A stretch of DNA of 64,000 nucleotides from Eublepharis macularius (taxonomy: Eukaryota; Chordata; Lepidosauria; Squamata; Eublepharidae): positions 15,147,868 through 15,211,867 of the forward strand of contig NC_072791.1 of NCBI RefSeq assembly GCF_028583425.1, in the 5' to 3' direction. The position numbers and the translations under genes are program-made. How positions within the stretch are numbered: position 1 is the first letter of the stretch; the number at the start of each line of letters is the position of its first letter. Shown piece after piece: positions 52,319-62,549 of the stretch. The notes under the pieces were generated by a model. That model was not told the origin of the DNA. It made no database searches and worked only from the letters and a program-made list of their open reading frames with translations.

Positions 52319-53280
52319 GGTGGACTCACTCGGCTATTAAAGGGAAAAAAAGATTTATTCCCTCCCACTGTAAAAATACTATTAGGGAAGGGAGCTTTGA
52401 TTCAATAATAGAACAGAATAAGGGTGGAAGGGTTAACCCCCCCCCCCCGCCCCACCCCCGCACACCCAGCCTTGAGGCAAATTGAGGCTGCATGAAGCTG
52501 CAGTTTGGATTTGATGGAAGGAAGGAGATGCATGACCTCTAATTATTCTTCTTCAGCCTTCAAGCCTGGGGAGCGATCTATGCAGGTCTACTTGGAAGTA
52601 AGTCCAGTTTTATTCAATGGGGCCCATTCCCAGGAAAGTGTTCTTGGGATTTGCAGCCTAAGTGCTGGAAATTGGGTTAAAACAGCAGGAACAACTGTGA
52701 TCTCACAAAGCCATCTGTACCTGGTCCATCCTGGCAGCCACTGGTGGATGTCTTACAGCAACTGTGTGGAGTGGATTTGATGGTTGTGTCAACTGGCACT
52801 CAGCCAGGCTGCTTGCGCTTCACCTCCGATGGCCCTGCACCCATAAAGTTCAGAGTTGCAAGTGGCTCGAGCAGTAGGAAGTGGCAGCAGGTCTCTGCCC
52901 TCCATCGCACACCTTCTTCATCCCGTTCCCATGGCGACTAAGCCTTGGATTGCCCGGGTGGTCAGCGAGGTGGGGAGGGGGAGCAGGTGCGAGCTCTCAT
53001 TAAACAAGCCTGTGCAGGATTTTCTTTCCACGCCCGCTGATCCAATTTGCACACTGTCCCCAGAGCATAATTCCCCTTCTTAACCTATTTAACTTCCGTG
53101 ATCTACTGCTGAATCAACAGGGTTTTTAAATAAGATGCCGGCTGTAGCATGCACTCATTTCGCTTGCACAGAATTCCCTTGTATGGCTGCCTTCCCTTTT
53201 AAAGAGAGTATTAAAACACATAGATCTGTGTTGGAAAGAGGCAAATTACAGTGCAATCATATGCGGAGTTACTCTGGTCT
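52319..53280. other. Unannotated non-coding DNA with a C-rich tract
   Basis: A C-rich run lies at 52438-52465. No gene or named repeat is recognised. Confidence 0.35.
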
Positions 53281-53282
53281 AC

Positions 53283-53503
53283 AGCCAAGGTTGCCAGCTC
53301 CAGTTTGGATAATTCCTGGAGATTTGGGGGTGGAGCCTGGAAAGGGTGAGCTTTGGGGAGGGGAGAAACCTCAGTAGGGTGTAATGCCATAGTCCACCCT
53401 CCAAAGCTGCCATTTTCTCCAGGGGAACTGATCTCTATGGCTTGGAGATCAGTTGTAATTCCAAAAGATTTCCAGCTACCATCTGGAGGTTGGCAACCGT
53501 ATC
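53283..53503 (-). repeat. GGTTGCCA...TTGGCAACC repeat
   Basis: CAAGGTTGCCAGCTCCAG ... CTGGAGGTTGGCAACCGTA, with 'GGAACTGATCTCTATGGCTT' and 'CTGCCATTTTCTCCAGGGGA' inside. Flanks TCTACAGC / TCTATAAC agree at 6 of 8 positions, suggesting a diverged 8-bp duplication and thus a hAT-type element. Same family as 983-1191 and 17785-17960. Confidence 0.65.
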
Positions 53504-53859
53504 TATAACCATTGAACCTAATGAGATTAGACTGGAATAACTTGGCTTGCTCTGTTAGATGCTCTTTTGTCAGGAAGGCAGGTGAAAAGGCTGTATACTG
53601 GCGTACTGTTGACCATCTGGGCTGTCACAGCAGCACGGCTCCAGAAATAACAAGGTCACAAAATATTATTTCCATTCTGTCAGCTTCTGGAAGGCACATT
53701 TGCAAATCTTTGTATGGCAGATTAGATGGGTAGATATTGGATGATGCTTTCTCCTTTCTGTACTTTTTGGGAGACAGGGCCATGACTCGGTGATAGAGAA
53801 TATGCCTATGTTGGACATTGTGGATGAATGGGAACTTTGGAACCCAAGTCTCCCCGTCT

Positions 53860-54445
53860 TATCTAGAGGTCTCACCACACGAGACAAAATACACTCGAGT
53901 TACACGGGTAATTCGAGTGCATTTTCTAATTCGAGTGTATTTGAGTGTAATTCAAGTGTAATTCAAGTGCAGGGCTCATTTCGAGGGGGAATGCGCAGGA
54001 ATGCAGTTCCGGCAGTTCCCCAAAGGGGTCACATGACAGGTGGCCCCACCCACCTGACTCTTGGCCATTTTGGGCCCGTTTTGGCCTGGATTGGGGCCGA
54101 AATGGCCCGGATCAGGCCTCTGACGGGTGGTAGATCACTCTCCCGCTCATCAGCAGCCCAATCCTGACCATTTTGGGCCCCCTTTCAGCCGTTTTCAGCC
54201 CCTTTTTGCCATTTTGGGCCCAGTTTTGGCCCTGAATTGCCAGGATTGGGTCCAAAACAGCCAGAATAGGTGATGTCAGGGGGTGTGGCATATGCAAATC
54301 AGTTATACTAATGACACACTTCTGGTGATGGCAGGAGGCGTGGCATATACTAATGAGTTATGCTAATGAGTTCCTCCAGCTCTTTTTCTTCGAAATGACC
54401 CCTGTTCATGTGTATTTTGTCTTGTGTGGTTTGACTCTAGACCAC
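53860..54445. mobile_element. Inverted-repeat element containing a younger hAT MITE
   Basis: The ends ACCACACGAGACAAAATACAC (from about 53874) and GTGTATTTTGTCTTGTGTGGT (to about 54431) are inverted and resemble the termini of 4841-5250. The left interior has short repeats TAATTCGAGTG / TAATTCAAGTG (53909-53969). The family B MITE at 53970-54404 occupies the middle. Confidence 0.7.
53970..54404 (+). mobile_element. hAT MITE, family B, nested
   Basis: A 435-bp copy runs CAGGGCTCATTTCGAGGGGG ... TTCGAAATGACCCCTG. Flanks TTCAAGTG (53962-53969) and TTCATGTG (54405-54412) agree at 7 of 8 positions. It is inserted inside the older inverted-repeat element. Confidence 0.9.
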
Positions 54446-55125
54446 ACTGGATCTCGGTTTGCATTTCCTTTGCTGTGAGTCCCCTCGTTTGTCAGCAGAA
54501 TTTGCAAAGAACAGATTTTCATATTACTAAGGGGTCCGCATTAGGGGTGTGCATAATGAAAAAGATGGAAATTTTCTTGCCGCATACCCCTAGGCAGCTT
54601 TCCATAGATGCTCTGGTTCTGCCTTTTGGCTCACAGCATCTGATCTCTGTGCCTTTCTGTTGTCTCTGCCAGATTCCAGTGGTCTTCCCCCCATTTGATT
54701 TTATTTTCATGTATTAATTGCGTCTCCACCCCCTCAAAAAAGTGACTACAGAGAACTTACAACAGTCACACTTGAACCGACAGCTCATTGTTTCATTTTG
54801 TAGGGTTGCTTCTGCGCTGAAGTTTTGCTCTACTTTGGAATCCAAACTGGGGATGGATTTGTCCTCTCATCATCCACTTTCCAGGTTTTTCCCTGTTTCC
54901 CCAGCTAGAGATATTCCATATCAAAAGTCACAATCAGTCCATTTAGCAGGGGCTCAGATGAGCATTACAGTGCGAATGGAGATGTTCTTCTGGGTGTACA
55001 ATACGTGCATCAGCAGTACATGTAGAAGGCTGTTTCTGTGGAATGGATGTCTGTTAATGTGTATGGAGCTTTCTTGCTGGATCAGGGTGTGTTGTTCAAT
55101 TGACTCCAGAGAAGGGATTAGTGGA
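54446..55125. other. Unannotated non-coding DNA
   Basis: The 211-codon frame at 54718-55353 runs into the repeat starting at 55128 and has no recognisable domain; not called. Confidence 0.35.
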
Positions 55126-55127
55126 TT

Positions 55128-55480
55128 TAAGAACATAAGAGAACGTAAGAGAAGCCATGTTGGATCAGGCCAATGGCCCATCCAGTCCAACACTCTGTGT
55201 CACACAGTGGCCAAAAAACCAGGTGTCCTCAGGAGGTCTGCCAGTGGGGAAGGGACACTAGAAGCCCTCCCACTGATTGCCTCCCCCCGAAACACCAAGA
55301 ATACAGAGCATCACTGCCCTAGACAGAGACTTCCATCTATACCTTGTGGCTAATAGCCGCTGATGGACCTCTGCTCCATATGTGTATCCAATCCCCTCTT
55401 GAAGCTGTCTATGCTTGAAGCTGCCACCACCTCCTGTGGCAGGGAATTCCATGTGTTAATCACCCTATTCTGTTCCATTC
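55128..55480 (+). repeat. Sauropsid interspersed repeat ('GAACATAAGAGAAGCCATGTTGG' type)
   Basis: GAGAAGCCATGTTGGATCAG, 'CAATGGCCCATCCAGTCCAA', 'TCTGTGTCACACAGTGGCCA', 'GTATCCAATCCCCTCTTGAA', 'GCCACCACCTCCTGTGGCAG', GGGAATTCCATGTGTTAATC. The phrase set is widespread in reptile genomes from memory and is probably a LINE 3' region. It is close to consensus, hence fairly young. Confidence 0.65.
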
Positions 55481-55905
55481 GTCTTCCGTGTTTTAATCTC
55501 CCCTGCATTTTGTTTTGCTTTGCTTCTGGTTTATTTCGGAGAATTTACGAAATTAATCTTGGAATTGGCACACTGATAGTTTGCCAAAGTCCTCGTTTCG
55601 TGTTTTTTTTCCTTACAGGCTACTGTTGCCCGCTGACAAATATGCACATTGCTTAAGCCAGAGCAAAAAGGGAATCTTAATGGGATCATGTGCTTGCATT
55701 CCAGTTCCTCTTTGCCTGGGTATTTTAATCCGTGCACACTTTAAAGCACATTGCAAAGACCTCTGGATGGGTTGTAGTCCTATCCAGATTCCTTTTGGGC
55801 ATAATGGTTTGATTAATGTATCCACCAGTGCACATTGGTAAGGCATAAGGTGGAACTGCTGAGCTGTAGCAAACTGAGCATGAATGGGGTCCAAAGTCCA
55901 GCAGT
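55481..55905. other. Unannotated non-coding DNA
   Basis: No gene or named repeat recognised. Confidence 0.35.
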
Positions 55906-55907
55906 GT

Positions 55908-56315
55908 GAGCCAGTGTGGTGTAGTGGTTCGAGTGTTGAACTAGGACATGGGAGGGAACCTGGGCCGTTTCCACACATCTCGGCATAGGGCCAAACTGAC
56001 AGAACGAGGGCATCTTCGTGGCATGATTTCTGATGTCACCGCAATTCCTTTTTCGTGGCACGATGATGTCCGAAATCGCGCCATGAAGACGCCCTTGTTC
56101 CGTGAGTATAGCGCTATGCCGAGATGTATGGAAATGACCGTGAGTTCAAACCTTCACTCCCTCCTCCTGCAGCCATAAAGTTCATTGGATGACTTTGGTC
56201 CAGTTACTCTTTCTCAGCCTAACCTACCTCATAGGGTTGTTGTAAGAATAAAATAGGGAGGGGAGGTCCTTGCATGCTGCCCCAATCCCCTTAGAGAAAG
56301 AGTAGGATAAAAATG
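55908..56315 (+). repeat. Squam-type SINE interrupted by a palindromic element
   Basis: GAGCCAGTGTGGTGTAGTGG, 'GAGTGTTGAACTAGGACATG' before and 'TGAGTTCAAACCTTCACTCC', CAGCCTAACCTACCTCATAG, TAAGAATAAAATAGGGAGG after. The split falls just before the B-box. Confidence 0.75.
55964..56142. mobile_element. Palindromic miniature transposon inside a SINE
   Basis: GGGCCGTTTCCACACATCTC and GAGATGTATGGAAATGACC are the ends; CATCTTCGTGGCATGATTTC / CGAAATCGCGCCATGAAGACG and GGCATAG / CTATGCC the inner arms. It is the same family as 26549-26727 (shared GAGGGC(G/A)TCTTC arm), though more diverged. No clean target duplication is seen. Confidence 0.72.
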
Positions 56316-57350
56316 TGTAGATAGAAATGGAAATTGAAGGAATGGCAGATCATTGATCCTCGTGATTAGATAATTCAGAACTTTAGCATTTGGGTAGAAG
56401 TTTAGATAGCAAGCGCCCTCCTAATCCAGAAGCTACCTCCAAAGGAGAAGAAAACAAATCAACTTTTGTCGATCAACTTCTTTGAATTCGTGGCAGGTTG
56501 TAGTCTCAAATCTAGGCCAGAATGATTTGGCATTGATCCTGCCCGGGAGTACATCAAGAGCTCTAATAACCTCACCAAACAATGCATTTATTTTGGGTCA
56601 GTTCCCCTGCAGAACAAAACTAGTGGAAGACAAACCAGAGGTCTTGTAGAGCCTTATTAAAATGGGTGGATACAAAGAGTCCATTCATCCACCCCTTGGA
56701 CATAAAAAAGTCCTTTTTAATGAATCCCATGGAAGAAGAAACCAGGCTTTGTCAAATTATTAAGCTCTGGAGTAGTACAATATGGGTGTGTGTGTGTGTA
56801 GGGGGGGAGAATACACCCGTGCCTAAGTCTATGAGGCCAGCTGCGGAGCTGGCAGAAATGCCGTTGTGTTGCTACATAAAAATCGATCCGACTTGTTCTG
56901 ACGGCAACTGAGTTAGCGGAGCTATTTGACTTGGTAATTCATTTTATCGATTTTAATATTTCTAGGCTGCCTGTCGACATGAGTCGAAAGCAGGGAGTTG
57001 CAGCAAGTAAAAGAATAAATAATAAACAATAAAACAACTGCAAGTGGTAAAATACTAAAATGGGAAATGGATCGACCCAGTGCACTTAAATCACAACACA
57101 GGAGGTGGCATGGAAAATGCAATTTTCCTCCCCCAGCGGTCATTGAAACAAGAAGGGCCTTGGCTTGCTCTCCGGATGCAAACAGGGACTTCATAATGGG
57201 GAGGAATCCCCCAGTTGAGGGGCCACACCTCAAAGGCACCTCCAAGCTCGCTTCAGACAAAACAGGCACATGGAGCATGACTTCACATGCAAGGGAATTG
57301 TGCTGGGAATTGTCTTTTCTTCAGGCACCCTAGATCCAAAGTCATTTAGA
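56316..57350. other. Unannotated non-coding DNA
   Basis: A (TG)n run lies at 56786-56800. 56935-57080 looks like a LINE/SINE tail (CTGCCTGTCGACATGAGTCG, AATAAACAATAAAAC). Nothing coding is recognised. Confidence 0.35.
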
Positions 57351-57351
57351 G

Positions 57352-57605
57352 AGAGCCAGCTTGGTGTAGTGGTTAAGGGCACGGGACTCTAATCTGGAGA
57401 ACCGGGTTTGGTTCCCCACTCCTCCGCTTGAAGCCAGCTGGGTGACCTTCGGCTAGTCACGGCTCTCTCTGAGCTTTCTCAGCCCCGCCCACCTCACAGG
57501 GTGATTGTTATAAGGGTAATGATAACACACTTTGTAAACTGCTGAGTGCGGCATTAAATTGTCCTGATGGACAGTATATAAATTGAATATTTGGATTATT
57601 ATTAG
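57352..57605 (+). repeat. Sauria-type SINE
   Basis: GAGAGCCAGCTTGGTGTAGT, CGGGTTTGGTTCCCCACTCC, 'CTTGAAGCCAGCTGGGTGAC', GACAGTATATAAATTGAATA, (ATT)n tail. Confidence 0.88.
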
Positions 57606-58084
57606 GGCTTTAAAGGTCAGTGCCAGCATACACCGAACTTAGCCCAGAAGCTAACCTGTGCCCGGTGAAGGTCTTTTCGCATAACATGGTCTACCCGACT
57701 ATTGCCAGTTGATAATCGTGTTAACTGTTTAGGGCCACTGAACACACTGCAATTATCCGATCACATGGTAGGGATTTTGTTTGTCGTTATTCCCCCTCCA
57801 GCTAGGAAAATAATACTCTAACTATGGGCTACAGCGGACAGATGAGTATTTGATTTAATGTAGAGGGCTTAAAGCTGGCAAGAAGGTTGCAGCTAATGTG
57901 TGTGGTTTTATTCACATGTGCAACATATTTCTTGCACATAGAAAATTTGCAAGTTTCAGTGGATGCTTCAGGGCAAAAGCTATTCCCTGCCATGTAAGCT
58001 TTCTAATTACAGGATAATCTTTACATGAGGGTGCTTTCAAACAAGTAATCCCTGGATTTATTTGATGTGGTATATCATTTAGCT

Positions 58085-58500
58085 TGTCGATCTGTCTGTC
58101 TGGCTATAAACGAATAACATTTCTATGTCAACTTTCTACCCATATAGGGTCCCCAAGGAGGCGAACATCAAAATATTAAAAAGTTCAGCATTAAAACAAC
58201 ATTTGCAGCAAAGTGTATCTAAAACAATAAAAAAAGTACAAACACACATAACATCACCATCAGGGAGGAGGGTCAATAGCAGTTGTTGACAACATGCCAG
58301 ATAAAACAAAAGAAAGGTCTTCACCCCCTGGAGGAGGCAATGATACAGGCAGATGAATCTGAACCTGGGGAGAGAGTTCCAAAGTTTCGGGGCCACACCC
58401 GAGAGGACCCTTTCTCGGGTTGCCACTCCTCTAGCCTCAGATGGTGAGACACTGGAAACAGGGCCTCTGAAGATTATTGGAGTAGATGGGTAGGTTCATA
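58085..58500 (-). repeat. LINE 3'-region-like repeat, antisense
   Basis: TTTCTACCCATATAGGGTCCC, 'GGGGAGAGAGTTCCAAAGTT', TCGGGGCCACACCCGAGAGG, CCCTTTCTCGGGTTGCCACTC, 'AGATTATTGGAGTAGATGGG'. Third and uninterrupted copy of the family at 2475-3260 and 39545-40260. Confidence 0.6.
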
Positions 58501-58511
58501 TGGATAGTCAG

Positions 58512-58941
58512 TACGGATGCCAGTCCCCCACTGGTGGTGAGGGATCCCCCGCTCCCACCTTCCACCCCCCGCCCCTACTTACCTGCCCAGTAGGGGGGGT
58601 ACATGCCTCCTGGGTGGCACAGTGCACTCCTGGGCAGTGCGGCACACTCCCGCATTCTGCAGTGGCTGGATTTGGGCCAAATCTGACCGCTGCGGAGTGC
58701 AGCAGTGCTCCTGTGTGCCGCAGTGGCCAAATTTGGGACAATTCAGGCATGCTTCGGCCCAAATCGGGCCACTGTGGAGTGTGGGAGCACTCCCAGGGTG
58801 GCTCCCAGTCCGCGTGATGATGTCACTTCCCAGAAGTGACATCATGCGGGCTGGGAGCGAGCATATGTGAGAGGGAACCAAAAGGAGGTGCCAGACCTCT
58901 GACCTCCCTCCTGAGGGGGTCGGAATTACCTGGCAACCCTA
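58512..58941. mobile_element. hAT-type MITE, TA(G)GGTTGCCAG ends
   Basis: A 430-bp element runs TACGGATGCCAGTCCCCCA ... ACCTGGCAACCCTA. ATAGTCAG (58504-58511) and GTAGTCAG (58942-58949) agree at 7 of 8 positions. The interior has a GATGATGTCACTTCC / GGAAGTGACATCATG palindrome and repeated GGGCCAAATTTG-like blocks. It defines the boundaries for the partial copies at 14588, 30938, 37035 and 48985. Confidence 0.75.
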
Positions 58942-58949
58942 GTAGTCAG

Positions 58950-60375
58950 GGTAGTAGTGCTTGGATTTAACCAAGGGAAGATTCTACCTTTCGGCGAGGA
59001 GCTGTCCTTGAGCGCCTTCCGATCCTGCGATTTTTTTGACTAGGAGCTATTTCACAACTTACAATTTGCTTGTATCACATAAGGACTGGGACCCAAAAGT
59101 CTCTCATGTGCTCCTATGTGCATTTGGGTGAGGATTACTGTTTACTGTCAGTGGCAGCTTTGTGCCTCTTGAGGAGACCTGCTCAGGAGGTTGCCTGATC
59201 TTTGGGGGGGGGGGTGCTTTTGAGGGGGTGTAGCAGCAGCAGGAAGCTGCTGCTGTTCGGAAACGAAGAGCAGAAAGAGCACACGGAATGGAAAGTATCA
59301 CACAGTGAAGGCTGGTCTCAGCTAGAAATGTCAGTGTGAGTGCCACACAAATGTGTGTACCATGCAGCTGTTCTTTTCAGTGCATCACAACGGGCTGCAG
59401 CTTCCTGTGTAGTGTACACTCAATGTCAAATCCAAGCTTGTCGCTGCATGATGTGTGAATTAATTTTGGAAGTGTCTTTATTCGGGGCAATGACCCAATA
59501 GGTTGTAGTTGTCTTTAGTGTTCACCTGCTTGGATCCTATACTTTTAAAATGACAAGTGCAAGTTTGGGAGCTTCTCTTTCTTTCAGTGCTGGAGAAAAG
59601 CTACCCCTTGGAGAATGTTTAATTGAGGTTCAGCAGTTAAAGAGCTCGAGCAGTAAAGAAGAAGTGATATCCAGGGGCAGGAGGCAAAGCAACCTTTGTT
59701 CCGGAACAAATGTTAGATTAATCTCCACTGGTAAATGGTTGAGGTTCTGAGAGAGTTGCTGTAGCCGATGAAAAGGGTGACAAAAAGCCACTTGGCAGTC
59801 ACTTAACCTTGGCCTCCTTGTTTGACAAAAAAAGGATGAAGTCAGGACGCTCAGCGCCTCAGAGTGTTGCATTCAATACCCACCTTTTCTCCCTGCCTGT
59901 CAATGTCACGTCAATGTCACGTCCTCATCTCTCAGGCCTTTACTACGCAAGGCTGTTATCTTCAGACAGATACAAGCACATCTTTTGTGGGAAAGAGAAT
60001 TGGCCAGCTATCCTGATGACCTTCAACACATGGCCGTACTCTGTCAGCACCCAGATCACTTAACTTATTTCTTCTGCTTTTTATATTTTCTTTTTTAAAA
60101 AAGAAAAGAACGAAACAAAGCTGGGATATGCCCTCTGTTGCAAGAATCGTGTCTGTGAGCCACTTTGAGTCCCCATTGGGGAGAACGGGGGGTTGAAATG
60201 AAGTAAACAAAATAAATAAAAATAAATAATGTCCAGGGCTGGACTTTCTTAATCTATGGAGTAAACTTTCCCAGAAATCACTGCAGAAGTAGCTCTTGGT
60301 TATGCTTTGTAAGGGGGCTATCTGTACTCCTTTCCTGCTCATATTAGCCAGGGTGGGTTGGGGGGAATCAAGGAT
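58950..60375. other. Mostly unique-looking non-coding DNA
   Basis: 60160-60235 carries a SINE tail (CACTTTGAGTCCCCATTGGG, AATAAATAAAAATAAATAAT). A G-run is at 59202-59213. Nothing coding is recognised. Confidence 0.35.
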
Positions 60376-60377
60376 TT

Positions 60378-60597
60378 CCTTTAATAACAATAATAACATT
60401 TGATTTATATACCGCCCATCAGGACAACTTAACACCAATCAGAGCAGTTTACATAGTATGTTGTTATTATCCTCACCTAGACAAGCTGTGACTGACCCAA
60501 GGTCACCCAGCTGGCTTAAAATGGAGGAGTGGGGAATCAAACCCAGTTCTCCAGATTAGAGTCCTGCCGCTATTAACCACTACACCAAACTGGCAAT
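60378..60597 (-). repeat. Sauria-type SINE, internal deletion
   Basis: TTTAATAACAATAATAAC tail, ATTTGATTTATATACCGCCC, 'CAATCAGAGCAGTTTACATA', 'GGGGAATCAAACCCAGTTCT', 'CCACTACACCAAACTGGC'. A deletion removes the GTGAGGTGGG region. Confidence 0.85.
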
Positions 60598-60857
60598 TAA
60601 AATTTGTTTTTTTCAGTTATTGTGCACCTCTTCTTTTCCATTGGTCTTTCTATTAATTTGGAAAAAGGAACAGTTGCCTGGAATAAGGAACACGTGGCAA
60701 CCCCGCCCCCCAAAGCACTCCTTGACCTTGTAAGACCTTGACTAGACAACTCAGTTCACAGTGAAGAATGCCAGCCATTGTATCCTGCCGTTCCTAATGG
60801 AAATGCCATGTATTTGTTTAGAATCTAGCAGAGATGGGCTAAGTGGCTGGGAGGGAC

Positions 60858-61378
60858 CACAGCTCAGCAATAGAGCAAATGCCATGCAGGCATATGATCT
60901 CAGAACAACCCCTGACATCTCCGGGGATCAGCAGGCTTTGGGCCAGACACCTTGAAGATCAGTGTAGACTGTAATGGCCAATGGTCCATTTGGAGGCATT
61001 TTTGGAAATGGATCTGCCGTGGACTATGAACATCGGAGTGATAATGTGAATTTCCACGTTTAATGCTGAGAACAGCCATCATTATAGTTTGGGCTTTATT
61101 GAATAAGGTACTGGATGATCCTTAGGAGTTGTTTGCCATGCAAATGTTGACTGTAGGCAAATTGAATGCAAACAACCCTGACAGTGGCTTTTGTACGAGC
61201 AGAAGTTTGGGAGGGGCTGTGGCTCAGGTTTAGAGCCGCTGCTTTGCATGCAGAAGGTCCCAGGTTCAATCCTCAGCATCTCCACTTAGAAAGATCAGAT
61301 AATGGGTGGTGTGAAAGACCTCTGCCTGAGTCCCTGTACCAGAGGAGACAAGACTGAGCTTGATAGGGCAGTTGTCCT
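60858..61378 (+). repeat. Two tRNA-derived SINEs, 12474 family
   Basis: 60858-60990 is decayed (GGACCACAGCTCAGCAATAG). 61210-61378 is well kept (GGGGCTGTGGCTCAGGTTTA, GCATGCAGAAGGTCCC, AGGTTCAATCCTCAGCATCT, 'GAAAGACCTCTGCCTGAGTC'). The intervening 220 bp is unannotated. A third 3' fragment is at 61645-61725. Confidence 0.7.
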
Positions 61379-61734
61379 TCTTTGTATATGTTGGTTATTG
61401 GGTCTAACTTAGTAACACATTTTAATTTTATTATTGTTGTTGTTAAAGTTTATTTGTAGTCTGCCTTTTTCACTGAGCTCCAAGGCAGATTACGTATTGC
61501 AAGTGAATACAATATAATCAATAGCTAGGACAATTCATAGAGCAAGAATACAATAGGGTTATGGGCATTCCATGCAAACAGATACAATAAGGTGCGGTAG
61601 TAGTAAATTTTTCCACTACAATGTGCAAAAATATTTCAGCTCTCCCTGATACCCTGGAGAGCTGCTGCCGATCTGAGTAGACGATGCTGACCTTAATGTT
61701 CCGATGATCTGATTCAGTGTAAGACAGAACAGCA

Positions 61735-61985
61735 GGATTTGATTCCAGTGGCATCTTAGAGACCAACAAGATTTTCAGGGTGTAAGCTTTCAAGAGGGTT
61801 GCCTTCTTCAGATACAAGTAGAAATAAAGATTCTTGAGCCTATATCCCCGAGCCTTTATATATTCTGGCTTTGGCCTCTTGTCCTTCAAGATCTGGATCC
61901 AGTGGCATCTTAGAGACCGACAAGATTTTCAATATGAGCTTTCGAGAGTCAGAGGTCCCTTCTTCAGATAGGAGTGGACCTTTAT
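61735..61985 (-). repeat. Two PLE-terminal repeats beside PLE coding remnants
   Basis: 61740-61815 (GATTCCAGTGGCATCTTAGA, 'CAGGGTGTAAGCTTTCAAGA', CTTCTTCAGATAC) and 61890-61985 (GGATCCAGTGGCATCTTAGA, 'GAGCTTTCGAGAGTCAGAGG', CCCTTCTTCAGATAGG) are direct copies about 155 bp apart. Tandem end repeats next to GIY-YIG remnants on the same strand fit the pseudo-LTR layout of Penelope-like elements. Confidence 0.65.
61932..61970 (-). ncRNA. Hammerhead-ribozyme-like motif with intact core
   Basis: On the minus strand: TAT (61970-61968), CTGAAGA (61967-61961), an unpaired A, a hairpin GGGACC-TCTG-ACTCTC with about four pairs, GAAA (61943-61940), AGCT sharing its first A (61940-61937), C (61936), ATAT (61935-61932). 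TAT pairs with ATA as stem I. All invariant hammerhead bases (CTGANGA and GAAA) are present, the NUH triplet is CUC, and AGCT can pair only with a second molecule. This is the copy with the best chance of activity, though stem I is short, stem II is imperfect and the extra A after the core needs explaining. Confidence 0.5.
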
Positions 61986-62107
61986 ATCCCATTCAGGAAG
62001 TGGGAGGGGTGAAGCAAAGAAAGGAGTCAGGATGTAAAGGTATAGTGTTATAATGGATAGTTAAGTGGGTTCTGCAGTGTTACAATGCAGCTTGATTAGA
62101 GCAGAAA

Positions 62108-62350
62108 TTAGCATCTGTTGTAAGATAAGAATCCCACGTCTCTATTCAGCCCTGGGAGTTCCATTGTTTTGAACTTGTGAATGAACTCAGATTCGGCAAG
62201 CTCATGTTGTAATCTGCCCTTGAGGCTTTTTCGTTTGGGGCCAGCCACTTTTAGGTCAGCAGTGGAATGTCCTGGAAGATCAAAATGTTCTCCCACTGGA
62301 TTTTTGAGTGTTGCGATTTTAATGTCCCATTGAAAAAACTCCCAAACCAA
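62108..62350 (-). pseudogene. Penelope-like element remnant: C-terminal flank of the GIY-YIG nuclease
   Basis: The 80-codon frame contains NPVGEHFDLPGHSTADLKV, then RKSLKGRLQHELAESEFIHK, and ends GLNRDVGFLSYN. The xxxxHFxxPGHS motif follows the GIY-YIG active site in Penelope-like retroelements, and xxxRxxxExxxI...GLNxD is the usual continuation. The nuclease active site (GIY/YIG, catalytic R and E) upstream is missing, so this is a fragment. Confidence 0.7.
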
Positions 62351-62547
62351 TGGGAGAACATTTTAATCTTCCAGGACATTCCATTGCTGATCTAAAAATG
62401 GCTTTCCTCAAACAAAGAAACTTCAAGGGCCGATTACAACATGAAACTGCTGAATTTGAGTTCATTCACAAGTTCAGAACTATTGAACTCTCTGGTGTGT
62501 GTGTGTGGTTGAGAACTATAATAGCTTTCCTGGGCCGATTTAATTAG
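62350..62547 (+). pseudogene. Inverted second copy of the same PLE remnant
   Basis: The plus-strand frame gives MGEHFNLPGHSIADLKMAF, then NFKGRLQHETAEFEFIHKF and a RTIELSG end. It is a head-to-head partner of 62108-62350, so the two HFxLPGHS motifs lie back to back around 62345. The two differ at many positions, so the inversion is old or the two copies inserted separately. Decayed after about 50 codons. Confidence 0.7.
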
Positions 62548-62549
62548 GG

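Noticed and set aside
54718..55353. 211-codon open frame
   Set aside because: Its C-terminal third is translated interspersed repeat, and the rest shows no domain or splice sites.
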